Shown: one piece after another, positions 27,382 through 36,122 of the stretch
Layout: every line of letters starts with the position of its first letter
How positions within the stretch are numbered: position 1 is the first letter of the stretch
Assembly: GCF_022374895.2 (NCBI RefSeq)
Contig: NZ_CP092424.2
Coordinates: 124,001 to 188,000, forward strand
Source: Mycobacterium lentiflavum
GTDB taxonomy: Bacteria > Actinomycetota > Actinomycetes > Mycobacteriales > Mycobacteriaceae
Reading direction: 5' to 3'
Length of the DNA stretch: 64,000 nt
Notes under the pieces: model-generated
The model's input: only the letters and a program-made list of their open reading frames with translations
Told to the model about the DNA's origin: nothing
Database searches by the model: none
Position numbers and translations under genes: made by a program

Positions 27382-28796
27382 CGCGCATCGGCCGCCGTGG
27401 AAAATCCTGTCGCCAATGCGGCGGCAGTTTTCAGTACCGCGCGGGCGGTCTTCGGGCTGACCCGTCGAAGGTCTATCTCGCCCGCCGAGGCGATGTGGGG
27501 GTCAAACGGCACCTCGATAATGCGATCGTTTTTGACCCAGTTCCCGAAATGCTCCCTGAGTGTGGCGACAAGTTTGGCCGTCTCCTTGCGATCCTTTCGA
27601 TTGCGCGGCGGGCGAATGTGGTTGATCACCAACACCGTTCGCGACAAGAGCTGGTGATAGCCTTCGTCGCGCAACCACTCGAAATTTGTGCTCGCGCCTT
27701 CGGCGCCGTCCGCCACGGCCGAGGCCACCATCAGCACCGCATCAGCGCGTTCGAACACCCCCTTCATTATCTCGTGTTCGAGATCGACGCCGCAGTCAAC
27801 GAAAAGCACACTGTAGAAACGCTGTAGGCGCGTATGGCCTTTGACGAACTCGAGCGAAGTCAACCCCTCCCCGCGTGCGCCTCCATGGCGCGGGGAAGCC
27901 ACCACGTCTAAACCAGCTTTGTTGTGACCGGTCAGGGCCCCCACATCGGCGTAGCCATGAAGGTTCAGGTCTTCGTTGATCGCGCGCAGCGATGACGCTT
28001 TGGGATCGACACGGGCAGCCAAATTTGCGGCCTGGGCCGGATCGGCATCGACGGCGACCACTTGGTCGTGACGGGTGCGAGCAAATTCGCTGGCGGCGGC
28101 CACGGTCATCGCGGTTTTCCCCGACCCGCCCTTGCCCCCGAGTACCACGACGGTGTACGTACCCCGCAGATTGGCCCCGATCGCAGTCTTGAGGCCGCGC
28201 ACTGTGCGCTCGTCGCTGGACTCACCGACGTTGATGAGCCCACCAGAAACTTTGAGCAGCGCCAGGCGCCATCCCTTGGATGGCTCCTCCTTGTCAGGGG
28301 TGATCAAGTCCGTGGCGCGCAGGTGCTCTCGCAGTGCGTCCGAGGAGCGCGGTGTGCCCGCGGCGCGTGCAGACGGTTGCGGTGTTGGCTCGCGCCACCC
28401 GCGTTCTTGTGCCGGCGGGAGCGGACGCGGCACCTGCCGGGGATCGGGGTGAATGGCTGGCTCCGTTGCGCCGCGACGCCCACCGGGCGCTTCCTCCGGC
28501 GCGGCCTGCGGGTGGCCGAATTGATTTGAGGCACCATAGTTTTCAACGGGCGCCGGCTTCGGATGGGGTTCGGCTTGCTGCGCTGAGGGCGGTGGTGGCG
28601 TCGTGTCCGGGGTAGGGGGCCCGAAAGTGCCCTCAGGTGGTGCAAACCGCGGCCGCCCATCATCTCTGGCCGGTCCGTCGCTGTCGCTGGGATGGCGGGG
28701 TTCTGCTGCCGGTGGTGCGGGCCGCGTCTCTGGCGGCGGACTCGCCGCCAGGTCGTTGAAAAAGTCGCGTTCCTCGCGCTCATGTGGGCTTGTCAT
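27378..28796 (-). CDS. EspI-like MinD/ParA-type ATPase
   Basis: 472 aa from ATG 28796; upstream in-frame residues look non-coding. The first 180 residues are Pro-rich and disordered, then a MinD/ParA-like NTPase with deviant Walker A VVLGGKGGSGKTAMT (about 216-230), the VVAVDADPAQAANLA switch and VLFVDCGVDLEHE follow. This matches EspI (Rv3876 type), an ATPase encoded between espG/esx and eccD in ESX-1-like loci that modulates secretion under low ATP in the chromosomal system. Its stop overlaps the eccD start (ATGA). Confidence 0.85.
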   Translation of the reverse strand: MTSPHEREERDFFNDLAASPPPETRPAPPAAEPRHPSDSDGPARDDGRPRFAPPEGTFGPPTPDTTPPPPSAQQAEPHPKPAPVENYGASNQFGHPQAAPEEAPGGRRGATEPAIHPDPRQVPRPLPPAQERGWREPTPQPSARAAGTPRSSDALREHLRATDLITPDKEEPSKGWRLALLKVSGGLINVGESSDERTVRGLKTAIGANLRGTYTVVVLGGKGGSGKTAMTVAAASEFARTRHDQVVAVDADPAQAANLAARVDPKASSLRAINEDLNLHGYADVGALTGHNKAGLDVVASPRHGGARGEGLTSLEFVKGHTRLQRFYSVLFVDCGVDLEHEIMKGVFERADAVLMVASAVADGAEGASTNFEWLRDEGYHQLLSRTVLVINHIRPPRNRKDRKETAKLVATLREHFGNWVKNDRIIEVPFDPHIASAGEIDLRRVSPKTARAVLKTAAALATGFSTAADAR

Positions 28797-28926
28797 GCCG
28801 TGTCCCCTCGTCACCAGACCGTATCCGAATTTCGCTTGGTGCCACGTAAATTGGCCACAGCGCGACAGTAACAACCACGATTTTCATCCGTCTACAACGG
28901 ACGCCATATTCGCGCGTTTCGAAATT

Positions 28927-29868
28927 TTAGGTCCGCTGATGAGTAGCCCAGCGGCGGCCAGAGGGCAAAGTTTCAAGCAGCTCGAGCACAGCTGTGTGGA
29001 TCGCGTGGTCGGCGCCGGGCAGCAACGTGGTCCATTGCCTGCCGTCAGGACCGATGCTGTTACTAACCACGACGCGGCCGACCAAGGTGTCGGCCACGGT
29101 CACCGCCATTGGCGCCCGCGCCGGCCCACTGATAGAGAATTCGGCCGCGGCGATGACCGCGCGGGTCGTGCCCCGATCGGCGACCGCTTCGACTAGCCGC
29201 GCCTGGGGAACTGAAAGGCCAACCTCTACCAGGCCGGCGATGACGTCGATCGCGGGGTTGGCCTGCCAGGCGCCCAGAACTGTATTGAGTACGGTCGCTT
29301 CGCTATTGATGCCGTGGAATTGGGCCGGCTCGGCCGGCCCGAGCGTGTCGACGACGACATGCGCGATCTCCCTCTTACCCAGCGGGCTGACGACAACCTC
29401 ATCGCTAGTGTCTTGGCCCGGTCGCCATAGCCGCGCGGCAGCCACCCACGCATTGTCGCGCCGACACAACGTGACAACACGCTGGGCAGGCCGCGCGGCG
29501 TACCACTGCGCCAGCGCCTCGGCGGCCTCAATGGGGTCCTCCGGGGCGGCGAAGACCACTGGGGGGCCTTCAAGGCGATCCGGGCGCGTCTCCGGTCGGG
29601 TAATCGTCACGTCGATCTCGACGTCGGGACGCCCTAGTGTCCTCACCCACGAGGACACGCTCGGGTCAACCTCGCCGCCCCGAAGTATTCCCGCCTCCTT
29701 GAGCACCTCCATGCCGGGGTGATCGGCGATCGTGGCCTGCACCGCCCCGATGGGCCGGATCTTGAGGGCGGGCGGCAATTGCGCCACACCGCAAAGCGCG
29801 GCTGCCAACCACAAGCCTTCCGACGTGGTCGACAGCCGCGCTGTAACTGCGGTGCCGGTCTCGGTCAC
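28927..29868 (-). CDS. espG: EspG chaperone for PE/PPE substrates
   Basis: 313 aa with the EspG features: N-terminal EGLWLAAALCGVAQLPPALKI and a mixed alpha/beta fold with VDVIAGLVEVG-like helices. EspG binds the tip of PE-PPE dimers in the cytosol and delivers them to the ESX complex. The PE/PPE pair encoded 1 to 3 kb upstream in the same operon is its likely cargo. Its start overlaps the Esx stop by 4 nt. Confidence 0.85.
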   Translation of the reverse strand: MTETGTAVTARLSTTSEGLWLAAALCGVAQLPPALKIRPIGAVQATIADHPGMEVLKEAGILRGGEVDPSVSSWVRTLGRPDVEIDVTITRPETRPDRLEGPPVVFAAPEDPIEAAEALAQWYAARPAQRVVTLCRRDNAWVAAARLWRPGQDTSDEVVVSPLGKREIAHVVVDTLGPAEPAQFHGINSEATVLNTVLGAWQANPAIDVIAGLVEVGLSVPQARLVEAVADRGTTRAVIAAAEFSISGPARAPMAVTVADTLVGRVVVSNSIGPDGRQWTTLLPGADHAIHTAVLELLETLPSGRRWATHQRT

Positions 29869-30158
29869 AAGCCCCGGAAACCGGCCTGGACCGCGTGATC
29901 GGTGCCCAGCGCGTTCGTCGACGCTTGCCCCACCTTGCGCCCATGGTCCTCGATAGTGTGAAACACCGCCTGGAACGCCTGATCGATCTCGTGCATGGCG
30001 ACCTGGGCAGCGTCAGAACCGTGCTGCGTCCAGACTGAGGCAACCTGGTTGATCGTCCCCATAGCGCGGCTGCGCAGGTCGTTCATGTGGGCGACCAACT
30101 GTGCCTGCGCCGAAACGTGATCGGCCATCATCGCGTGGTCGTAACGCATTGAATCCAT
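29865..30158 (-). CDS. Esx (WXG100-like) secreted protein, ESAT-6 position
   Basis: 97 aa helical hairpin protein of the WXG100 superfamily, second of an esx pair. ATG 30158 is preceded by GAGGAG with 8-nt spacing; a TTG two codons earlier is unlikely. The turn region reads VASVWTQHGSDAA, so the Trp is kept but the motif is W-T-Q-H-G rather than W-x-G. No C-terminal YxxxD/E is present, as is usual for the EsxA-type partner. Coupled to espG. Confidence 0.82.
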   Translation of the reverse strand: MDSMRYDHAMMADHVSAQAQLVAHMNDLRSRAMGTINQVASVWTQHGSDAAQVAMHEIDQAFQAVFHTIEDHGRKVGQASTNALGTDHAVQAGFRGL

Positions 30159-30202
30159 AATCAATTCTCCTCTAAAAGTCGTTGCCTGAAATGTCGGCGC
30201 GG

Positions 30203-30505
30203 TTAGGTCGAAACGACGGAGCCCAACGCCGCGCGGTTTTGCTCGTTGACCTGCTGGTACTGGTGCGCCGAGCTCTTCATCATGTCGATGACGCTCTGAA
30301 ACCGCTGGCTGACCTGCTGGCCGGTCCGGTTGATGTCTTCGGTGGTGGCCATGGACGCCAGCGCCGCATCACCGCTAAACCCAGTACCGGTGAGGTTCTG
30401 GTTCATTGTGACGTAACGGCCCAACGCCGTTAGCACCTCTTGTTGAATGTTCGTCATTTGACTTGCGCCCGTAAGCATCTGGGCGACATCGGCGTTCAAC
30501 GCCAT
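30203..30505 (-). CDS. Esx (WXG100-like) secreted protein, CFP-10 position
   Basis: 100 aa, first of the esx pair, expected to form a heterodimer with the 97-aa Esx. The turn is TGTGFSGDAALAS: Phe replaces the Trp of W-x-G. The C-terminal helix has HQYQQVNEQN, where the acidic residue is at Y+5 rather than the Y+4 of the canonical YxxxD/E export signal. GAAGGAG precedes the ATG. The gene is separated from PPE by 79 bp and from its partner by 44 bp. Confidence 0.82.
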   Translation of the reverse strand: MALNADVAQMLTGASQMTNIQQEVLTALGRYVTMNQNLTGTGFSGDAALASMATTEDINRTGQQVSQRFQSVIDMMKSSAHQYQQVNEQNRAALGSVVST

Positions 30506-30584
30506 GATGGTGTATCTCCTTCGCTAGCAAAGTGGTTACTGCTGGTTCGATCAATTCAGCAATGACCCGGTCCCCTGCCGGGAT

Positions 30585-32066
30585 CTAGCCTCCCTGCCCG
30601 ACATGGACCACGCCCTCAGACGTGAGCACCGGCGCTACATGCGCAGAGGCCGGTAGCGTGATCGTCTTATCCTGCTCGCCGACAGCGGCATATTCACTGC
30701 CGCGCCCGGAGCGCCCCGTTGCTGCCATCGGCCCATACATTCCGGGAGCCATGGCTCCTCTGCCCGCTGCCGCGCCGCTTCGCAGTCCCGCGGCAGGTTG
30801 TTCGCCAACGTCAGCGCCGTCAGGCACGTTGGCCCACCAGCCGCCCGGCACACCCACCGGGCCGCCCAGCCCGCCAGCAGAGGGCTTGGTTAGCGCCGCG
30901 GCCACCGGTGAGCCGCCTCCGGCGAACCCGCCGTTGGCGCCACTAAGTCCCGACCACGGTGCACTGGCGGCGCTGAGCCCCGGTGCTCCCCCGCCCGGGG
31001 GGCCACCCAAACCGCCCGACATTCCACCCGTCAACGCAGACAACGGGCCCATCAGCCCGCTTAGCTGCCCAGCGGCACTCGACGGGAGTTGCCCCACAGA
31101 TTCCAGAGGAGAGCTCAGCGAACTCATCATCTCCGTTGGGGCCTGGGTGAGCTGGCCCAACAAGGACTGTCCGGACTCGCCCAAGGGAGGCTGCCCGCCT
31201 TGACCCGCCTGCAGCAGTGGAGCTTTGCCTTGCGGGGCAGTGCTCGTGACACCCTGTCCGAGGCTTGTCGCCGCGGGCAGGCCCTGCCCCGCGGTTGTGC
31301 CGGCGGTAGCTGGCTGCGGTGCCGGAGTTTGTCCTCCAGTGGGCGAACCCGCGGCCTGCACACCTGCTCCCGTGCCGTTGAACACGCCGCTCGAGATCCC
31401 AGTAGCCACGCCTGTGCCGATCCCGCTGCCCGCCGACACCATTCCTCCACCGGCGCTCACGCCCGCGCCCAAGGCCTGCACGCCAGCACCAACCCCTTCG
31501 CCGGCCAGCCCTGCCAAGCCGGCCGCCGGCCCCAGCGGATTGCTCATATCCGGTAACGCCGGCAACGGGACGGCGAGCGCGCTCACCACGGGGGCCATCG
31601 CGCCCATGTAGCCGACCATGGCCCCGGCGTTCTGCGCCCAATATTCGCCGTATTCGGCGTTCGCTTCGCCGATCGCTGGGGTGTTGATCCCCAGTATGTT
31701 CGTCGCCTCCAAGGTGGCCTCGCGGATCCGGTTGGCCACCACCACTTCATGAGGAATGGTCGCCGAGACGGCCGCACCGTAGGCGCTCAACCCGGCCTGG
31801 ATGGTGGCCGCCGCGGTCTCCGCGTGCACCGCCGCGGCCTGCTGCCAGGCCGCCATCGGTGTGGCACTGTCGAGCATCCCCATTCCGCCAAAGCCCTGAA
31901 AAACCGGCGCGGTCACCGTCGCGGTCACCTGCTGCTGCACGCCTTGCTCAAAATGGGTGACCGCAGCAGCCGTGTACGCGGTGATCTGTGGGACGTGCGC
32001 CATCGGACCTGCGCCCATCCTGGTCAACCGAAAAGCATTGATTTCCGGTGGAATACCCCAATACAT
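30585..32066 (-). CDS. PPE family protein
   Basis: 493 aa. The N-terminal PPE domain has the family signature in MYWGIPPEINAFRL and an AWQQAAAVHAETAAATIQAG helix (WxxxA/AxA region) at about 73-92. The C-terminal 300 residues are Gly/Pro/Ala/Ser-rich and low-complexity. It is encoded 15 bp after the PE gene; PE and PPE products form a helical heterodimer exported by ESX with EspG. It is the largest likely substrate of the core locus. Confidence 0.9.
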   Translation of the reverse strand: MYWGIPPEINAFRLTRMGAGPMAHVPQITAYTAAAVTHFEQGVQQQVTATVTAPVFQGFGGMGMLDSATPMAAWQQAAAVHAETAAATIQAGLSAYGAAVSATIPHEVVVANRIREATLEATNILGINTPAIGEANAEYGEYWAQNAGAMVGYMGAMAPVVSALAVPLPALPDMSNPLGPAAGLAGLAGEGVGAGVQALGAGVSAGGGMVSAGSGIGTGVATGISSGVFNGTGAGVQAAGSPTGGQTPAPQPATAGTTAGQGLPAATSLGQGVTSTAPQGKAPLLQAGQGGQPPLGESGQSLLGQLTQAPTEMMSSLSSPLESVGQLPSSAAGQLSGLMGPLSALTGGMSGGLGGPPGGGAPGLSAASAPWSGLSGANGGFAGGGSPVAAALTKPSAGGLGGPVGVPGGWWANVPDGADVGEQPAAGLRSGAAAGRGAMAPGMYGPMAATGRSGRGSEYAAVGEQDKTITLPASAHVAPVLTSEGVVHVGQGG

Positions 32067-32081
32067 GAGTGCACCGCCGCG

Positions 32082-32378
32082 TTAGAGCGACAGCAGCGCC
32101 TTGCCGACGGTGTCCATGGCGGTGTAGGTGGCGGCCGATGTAGCCACGGTGGCGGCGAACGCCTCGCGCTGGGCTACGCCCACAGCACCTACCGCCAAGA
32201 ACTGCGCGCCGTGCGCGGCGATGGCTTGAGCGAACATGACCGACACTTCCTCGCCGCCCATCGGCAGCACAGCACCCATAGCTGGTGCCGAACCGGCAAG
32301 AGTAGCCGCCGTGGTCGCCCCGCCCGTACCCTCGGATGCCGCCTGCGCCGCCAGCGCAGGTGCTTCAACAAACATCAT
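32082..32378 (-). CDS. PE family protein
   Basis: 98 aa from ATG 32378 (GGGGG about 12 nt upstream), the normal size of a PE domain. The start MMFVEAPALAAQAAS has Pro-Ala instead of Pro-Glu. A helical hairpin follows, ending with the ESX export signal YTAMD (YxxxD) in AATYTAMDTVGKALL. Located immediately before PPE, its expected partner. The longer open frame upstream looks non-coding. Confidence 0.85.
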   Translation of the reverse strand: MMFVEAPALAAQAASEGTGGATTAATLAGSAPAMGAVLPMGGEEVSVMFAQAIAAHGAQFLAVGAVGVAQREAFAATVATSAATYTAMDTVGKALLSL

Positions 32379-32598
32379 TGCAATCCAACCCCCGTCCGAA
32401 TACCCTGTTCGCCCCGTGTGCAGTAGAGCTCGTTGATGCGACGATAACTTGCCGCCAAAGACACCGGCAACCAAAGTTGTCACATTCGACAAAAGGCAAC
32501 ACCCCATGTTTCCCGCTGTCGTCTACCATGCCGCTCACCTGGCGACATACCATCTCGCGTCACCGACGCGCAAAGGCCACGCCGCACATCAAATCGGT

Positions 32599-33027
32599 TC
32601 AGATCTGAGCCTCATCAGCTACTGAACCGCCGAGCACAAACTGCGCAGCCGCCCGCGCCCGCTCTTCGATGGTTTTCAGTCGAAGAACCGACTGCTCGGC
32701 AGCCCCGGCAGCCGTGCGCGCCTCGTCGGCGATCTCGAACAGCCGCTGGGCAACAAGCTTGGCCGAGCGGGAAGCCGGCGAGCGCGGACCTGGTAGGGGC
32801 TGCCCGGCCAACAACGCCGCACACGTGCCAGCCTCCCAACCCAGCGCCGCCCCGATCCTGTCCAGCGTGGCCGCACGAGACGGAACCTTGCCGTGATTGA
32901 TCAGCAGCGAGATCGTCGGCCGCGCCACGCGGGCCACACGCGCCAAGTCATGTTTGGACAACCCCTGTTCCAAGCGGGCTTGGTCCACGGCATGGGCTAG
33001 CACTAACGCGGGGTCAAGCTCACTCAA
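32599..33027 (-). CDS. HTH (XRE-like) regulator inside ESX operon
   Basis: 142 aa. XRE-type helix-turn-helix in residues about 15-75 (GLSKHDLARVARVARPTISL... LDRIGAALGWEAGT), then a long helical C-terminal tail. TTG start overlaps the eccCb stop by 4 nt (TTGA). It is a paralogue in design of the HTH gene at 18214-18603, so the ESX and T4SS blocks may be under matched regulators. A 220-bp gap to the PE gene probably holds a promoter for the secreted-protein genes. Confidence 0.72.
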   Translation of the reverse strand: MSELDPALVLAHAVDQARLEQGLSKHDLARVARVARPTISLLINHGKVPSRAATLDRIGAALGWEAGTCAALLAGQPLPGPRSPASRSAKLVAQRLFEIADEARTAAGAAEQSVLRLKTIEERARAAAQFVLGGSVADEAQI

Positions 33028-36000
33028 TGCGTGCTCGCCGGGAACGCGATCTGCACCGGCGCCACCACCCGGTCAGTGACGTAGAGACCACGGCCGGGGT
33101 CAGCTGGCATCGCTTTCGTATGGCCAACAATCGGCCCTTCATCAGCATCCCCGTCCATCACCACCGTCGGCGCTTTGGCCTTGAGCAACTCCCCGATTAT
33201 CGGATTGGTCTGCGTACGGCCCCACTGAGCGATGCGCCGCGACACAACCAAGTGCAAGCCGACCTCTTTACCCCGCGCAATAAACCGCGTCAGCGGTCCC
33301 AACGGGTACCCGGTACCCGGCACGAAGCCACCACTGTCCCAACTGGCAAGGGTCTCTTCACGGTCGATGAAGACAAAGATCTCGGGCCCGCTCCAGCGCC
33401 GCGTCCCCGCGGCCAACTCCTGCTGGCTTTGATCGATCAGCGGCATCCGTTCAGTCATCAAAGCCCCCAGACTGTCCCCCAATGCGCGCACTTGGTCTTC
33501 TCGGAAAGCGTAGGCGCCCAAATGATCACCTTCGACCACGCGCAGCAACTCATTGTGAGGGTCGACGACATAGATCTGGGCCTGCTCGGGCCCGTACACC
33601 CTCATCACAGCTTGGGCCACCGTCGCCAACCCGCTCGACAGTCCGCATTCAGGCCGCCCGGTAAACAGCAAATGCGGTGTCGCAGCGAAATTCGCGACCG
33701 CCGGCTCCAAACCGATTTCAGAAATCCCGAACGGCACCACACCCGCGCGGTTGGCGCCGCCCGGCCCATGTTCACGCTGCTCCCATTGCGCGAAAACCTC
33801 GTCGATACCAACCGTTTTGGGCAACATACGTACCCGCGCGGCCGCGCTGTCGGGTCCAGCGATCCCGTGAATCATCTCAACGGCCGCGGCGACGTCGACG
33901 CGCCGCCCTTGCACCGTTATCTCCGGTAACCCGGCCTGAAAATGGTACCCGTCCATCGTCGTGCCGCGTCCCCTGATTTTGACCACGTCGACCTGCTCGA
34001 CCTCGCCGCCGGTGTCGTCTTCGTTATCGAGGAACACCTTCCTCTCCCCGAAGGGAACATCGCGCGCCACTTTCCCATTGTTGACCGTGGTGTCGTCGTT
34101 GTCGCCCAGCTTGAGCTCCACGTTGCTGGTGAACAGCTTGGTCATTCCTGACGGGAATTTGTTGGCCACCCAACCGCTGGTCGACACGATCGCGTGCACC
34201 CCAACGTCAGGTCCTTTGGCCAAGATTCGTTCCACATCAGGGATCAACAGCTCCCAGTTCTTCACGAACGTCGGCCAGCCATCGATGACCAAAAACACAT
34301 CGCCGAATGGGTCCTGAGGCACCTCACCGGGCACGCCGCCAAATTTGCGTTCACGCAGCTTGGTTAGCGTCAACCCCAGCTTGGTGAACGCCTGCTCGCG
34401 TTGATCAATCAGCGCCAGCATCTCGGCGATGATTCGTTTGACCTGCTCGGGGTCGACCTCGCGGGCGAAACCACCGACGTGAGGCAAACCTGCCACCACG
34501 TTGAGATCCGGGCCGCTGAGCGCGATGACATACAACTGAAGGCGCCGAGGGTGATACAGCAACGCGGCACCCGAGATCATCGTGGCGATGGCCACCGTCT
34601 TGCCTGATTGCCCCATACCAACGACCGCGCAGTTACCTTCGGCCAGGTTGGGCGCATACACAAGCTGGCGGTGATCGCGCGGCCTGTCTTCGATTCCGAC
34701 CGGAAACATCAGCCTCGACAGCTCGTCTTGGGACGAGCCATAATCGACATCCCACGGTTGGCCCCGCAGTCGCCGCACCAGCTCATCGGCAGGCAACGGC
34801 TGCAGCGGCGGCAGCCACATCGGTTGCAGTGCAGGAAGATTCAGCCCGTTCAGGTAATCCACCGTGGCCTGTACCTGTTTGACGGTACGGCCGTCGGCGC
34901 CAATGATGGCGCGCGGTTCGGGAACTTTGGTCTGCTCACCGTCTGCCACGCGGGCCAACTGCAGAGCAGGCATACCAACCGCCTGAAACTCTTGTGGCTC
35001 AAGGTAACCGGCTTCCTGCCTGGCCGCGTCCGCTGCCGCCCGCTGGGGCGGTACGTAGCTCTTGAGCACGAACGCCGTCTGAAACCGCGTCAAGGTTTTG
35101 TTCGCGCCTACCTTCAAAAGCCCCGCGCCAGCGGGCTTTTTGGGCAGATGATTGGCCTCGTCGCTCCCCAACAACTCGTGGGAATCGGTGTCGCCGACAG
35201 TGCGCAGCGCTACCCGCACCGGGATGTTACTCATGATGCCGCCCTGCATTTGATGGCCCAGCCGCTGTGACCCCATCACGAGACGAAGCCCCTGCGAGCG
35301 TCCTTGACGGCCGACCTCGTCCATGACCGCTTTGGCGCCATCATGTTCGGCGAACATCTGCGTGAACTCATCGACAACTAGCAGCAGGTGCGGCATGGGC
35401 CGCAACTTCTCTTTTTTGTGAATCCGCAAATACTCGTACTCAGCGATGTCACTGACGCCAGCCCGGTCAAGCCAGGACTTGCGGCGCTCCATCTCGCCGA
35501 GCAGGACATCTTCCATCCGCACGATCCACAGGCGATCGTTACGCAAGTTGCTCATCGCCGCCACGGTGTGCGGAAACCCTGCCACCAAATGGGCCAGTGC
35601 GCTTCCCTTGAAGTCAAACACCGCCACCTTCAGCGAATCTGGTGAATGCGTCAAACACGCCGAGGTGATCAACGCCGTCAAAAACACCGACTTACCACTA
35701 CCGGTGGTGCCGACCACGACGACGTGATGGCCCATCCCTTCGAACTCGTGGGTTTCCTTCAAATCCAGTGCCACAGGCTGCCCGTTACGGGGATCAATAC
35801 CGATCGGGAACCGCATCCACTCGCGGCCCCACCGCAACTCGCCCTCGTCGTCTTGCAGCGGCGGGCCAAGTCGGGTCGCCGCCCAGGCCTCCTCCACATC
35901 GATATTGCCCGGATCGGGGTGGCCGAGAATCTCATACAAATCAACGACTTTCGACGCGGCGGCAGTTGAGCTTTGCGTAACTCGCGAATCCGCATGGTAG

Positions 36001-36122
36001 CGGGCCATTTTGCGTGCAAACGCGACCGCGGACGCTGTGTCCAACGTGTCGGGAACCGCGAAAAACCCCTCCTCGTCGTAGGCCCCGTCGCGCTTGACGT
36101 GCAATGTGAACTCAGTTGTCAT
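33024..36122 (-). CDS. eccCb: EccCb: ESX FtsK/SpoIIIE ATPase with three NTPase domains
   Basis: 1032 aa from ATG 36122, which overlaps the eccCa stop by 11 nt in another frame. It begins with the end of the EccC DUF region and then has all three FtsK/SpoIIIE domains: D1 Walker A VGTTGSGKS (about 137-145) and Walker B LLLVVDEFTQM; D2 Walker A VGMGQSGKT (about 501-509) and DVFLVIDGWPTF; D3 TGRPECGLSSG (about 820-830), where the P-loop Lys is lost, and IFVFIDREETL. EccC is the motor that selects substrates. In ESX-1 the split lies after D1, so this division is different. Confidence 0.9.
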   Translation of the reverse strand: MTTEFTLHVKRDGAYDEEGFFAVPDTLDTASAVAFARKMARYHADSRVTQSSTAAASKVVDLYEILGHPDPGNIDVEEAWAATRLGPPLQDDEGELRWGREWMRFPIGIDPRNGQPVALDLKETHEFEGMGHHVVVVGTTGSGKSVFLTALITSACLTHSPDSLKVAVFDFKGSALAHLVAGFPHTVAAMSNLRNDRLWIVRMEDVLLGEMERRKSWLDRAGVSDIAEYEYLRIHKKEKLRPMPHLLLVVDEFTQMFAEHDGAKAVMDEVGRQGRSQGLRLVMGSQRLGHQMQGGIMSNIPVRVALRTVGDTDSHELLGSDEANHLPKKPAGAGLLKVGANKTLTRFQTAFVLKSYVPPQRAAADAARQEAGYLEPQEFQAVGMPALQLARVADGEQTKVPEPRAIIGADGRTVKQVQATVDYLNGLNLPALQPMWLPPLQPLPADELVRRLRGQPWDVDYGSSQDELSRLMFPVGIEDRPRDHRQLVYAPNLAEGNCAVVGMGQSGKTVAIATMISGAALLYHPRRLQLYVIALSGPDLNVVAGLPHVGGFAREVDPEQVKRIIAEMLALIDQREQAFTKLGLTLTKLRERKFGGVPGEVPQDPFGDVFLVIDGWPTFVKNWELLIPDVERILAKGPDVGVHAIVSTSGWVANKFPSGMTKLFTSNVELKLGDNDDTTVNNGKVARDVPFGERKVFLDNEDDTGGEVEQVDVVKIRGRGTTMDGYHFQAGLPEITVQGRRVDVAAAVEMIHGIAGPDSAAARVRMLPKTVGIDEVFAQWEQREHGPGGANRAGVVPFGISEIGLEPAVANFAATPHLLFTGRPECGLSSGLATVAQAVMRVYGPEQAQIYVVDPHNELLRVVEGDHLGAYAFREDQVRALGDSLGALMTERMPLIDQSQQELAAGTRRWSGPEIFVFIDREETLASWDSGGFVPGTGYPLGPLTRFIARGKEVGLHLVVSRRIAQWGRTQTNPIIGELLKAKAPTVVMDGDADEGPIVGHTKAMPADPGRGLYVTDRVVAPVQIAFPASTH

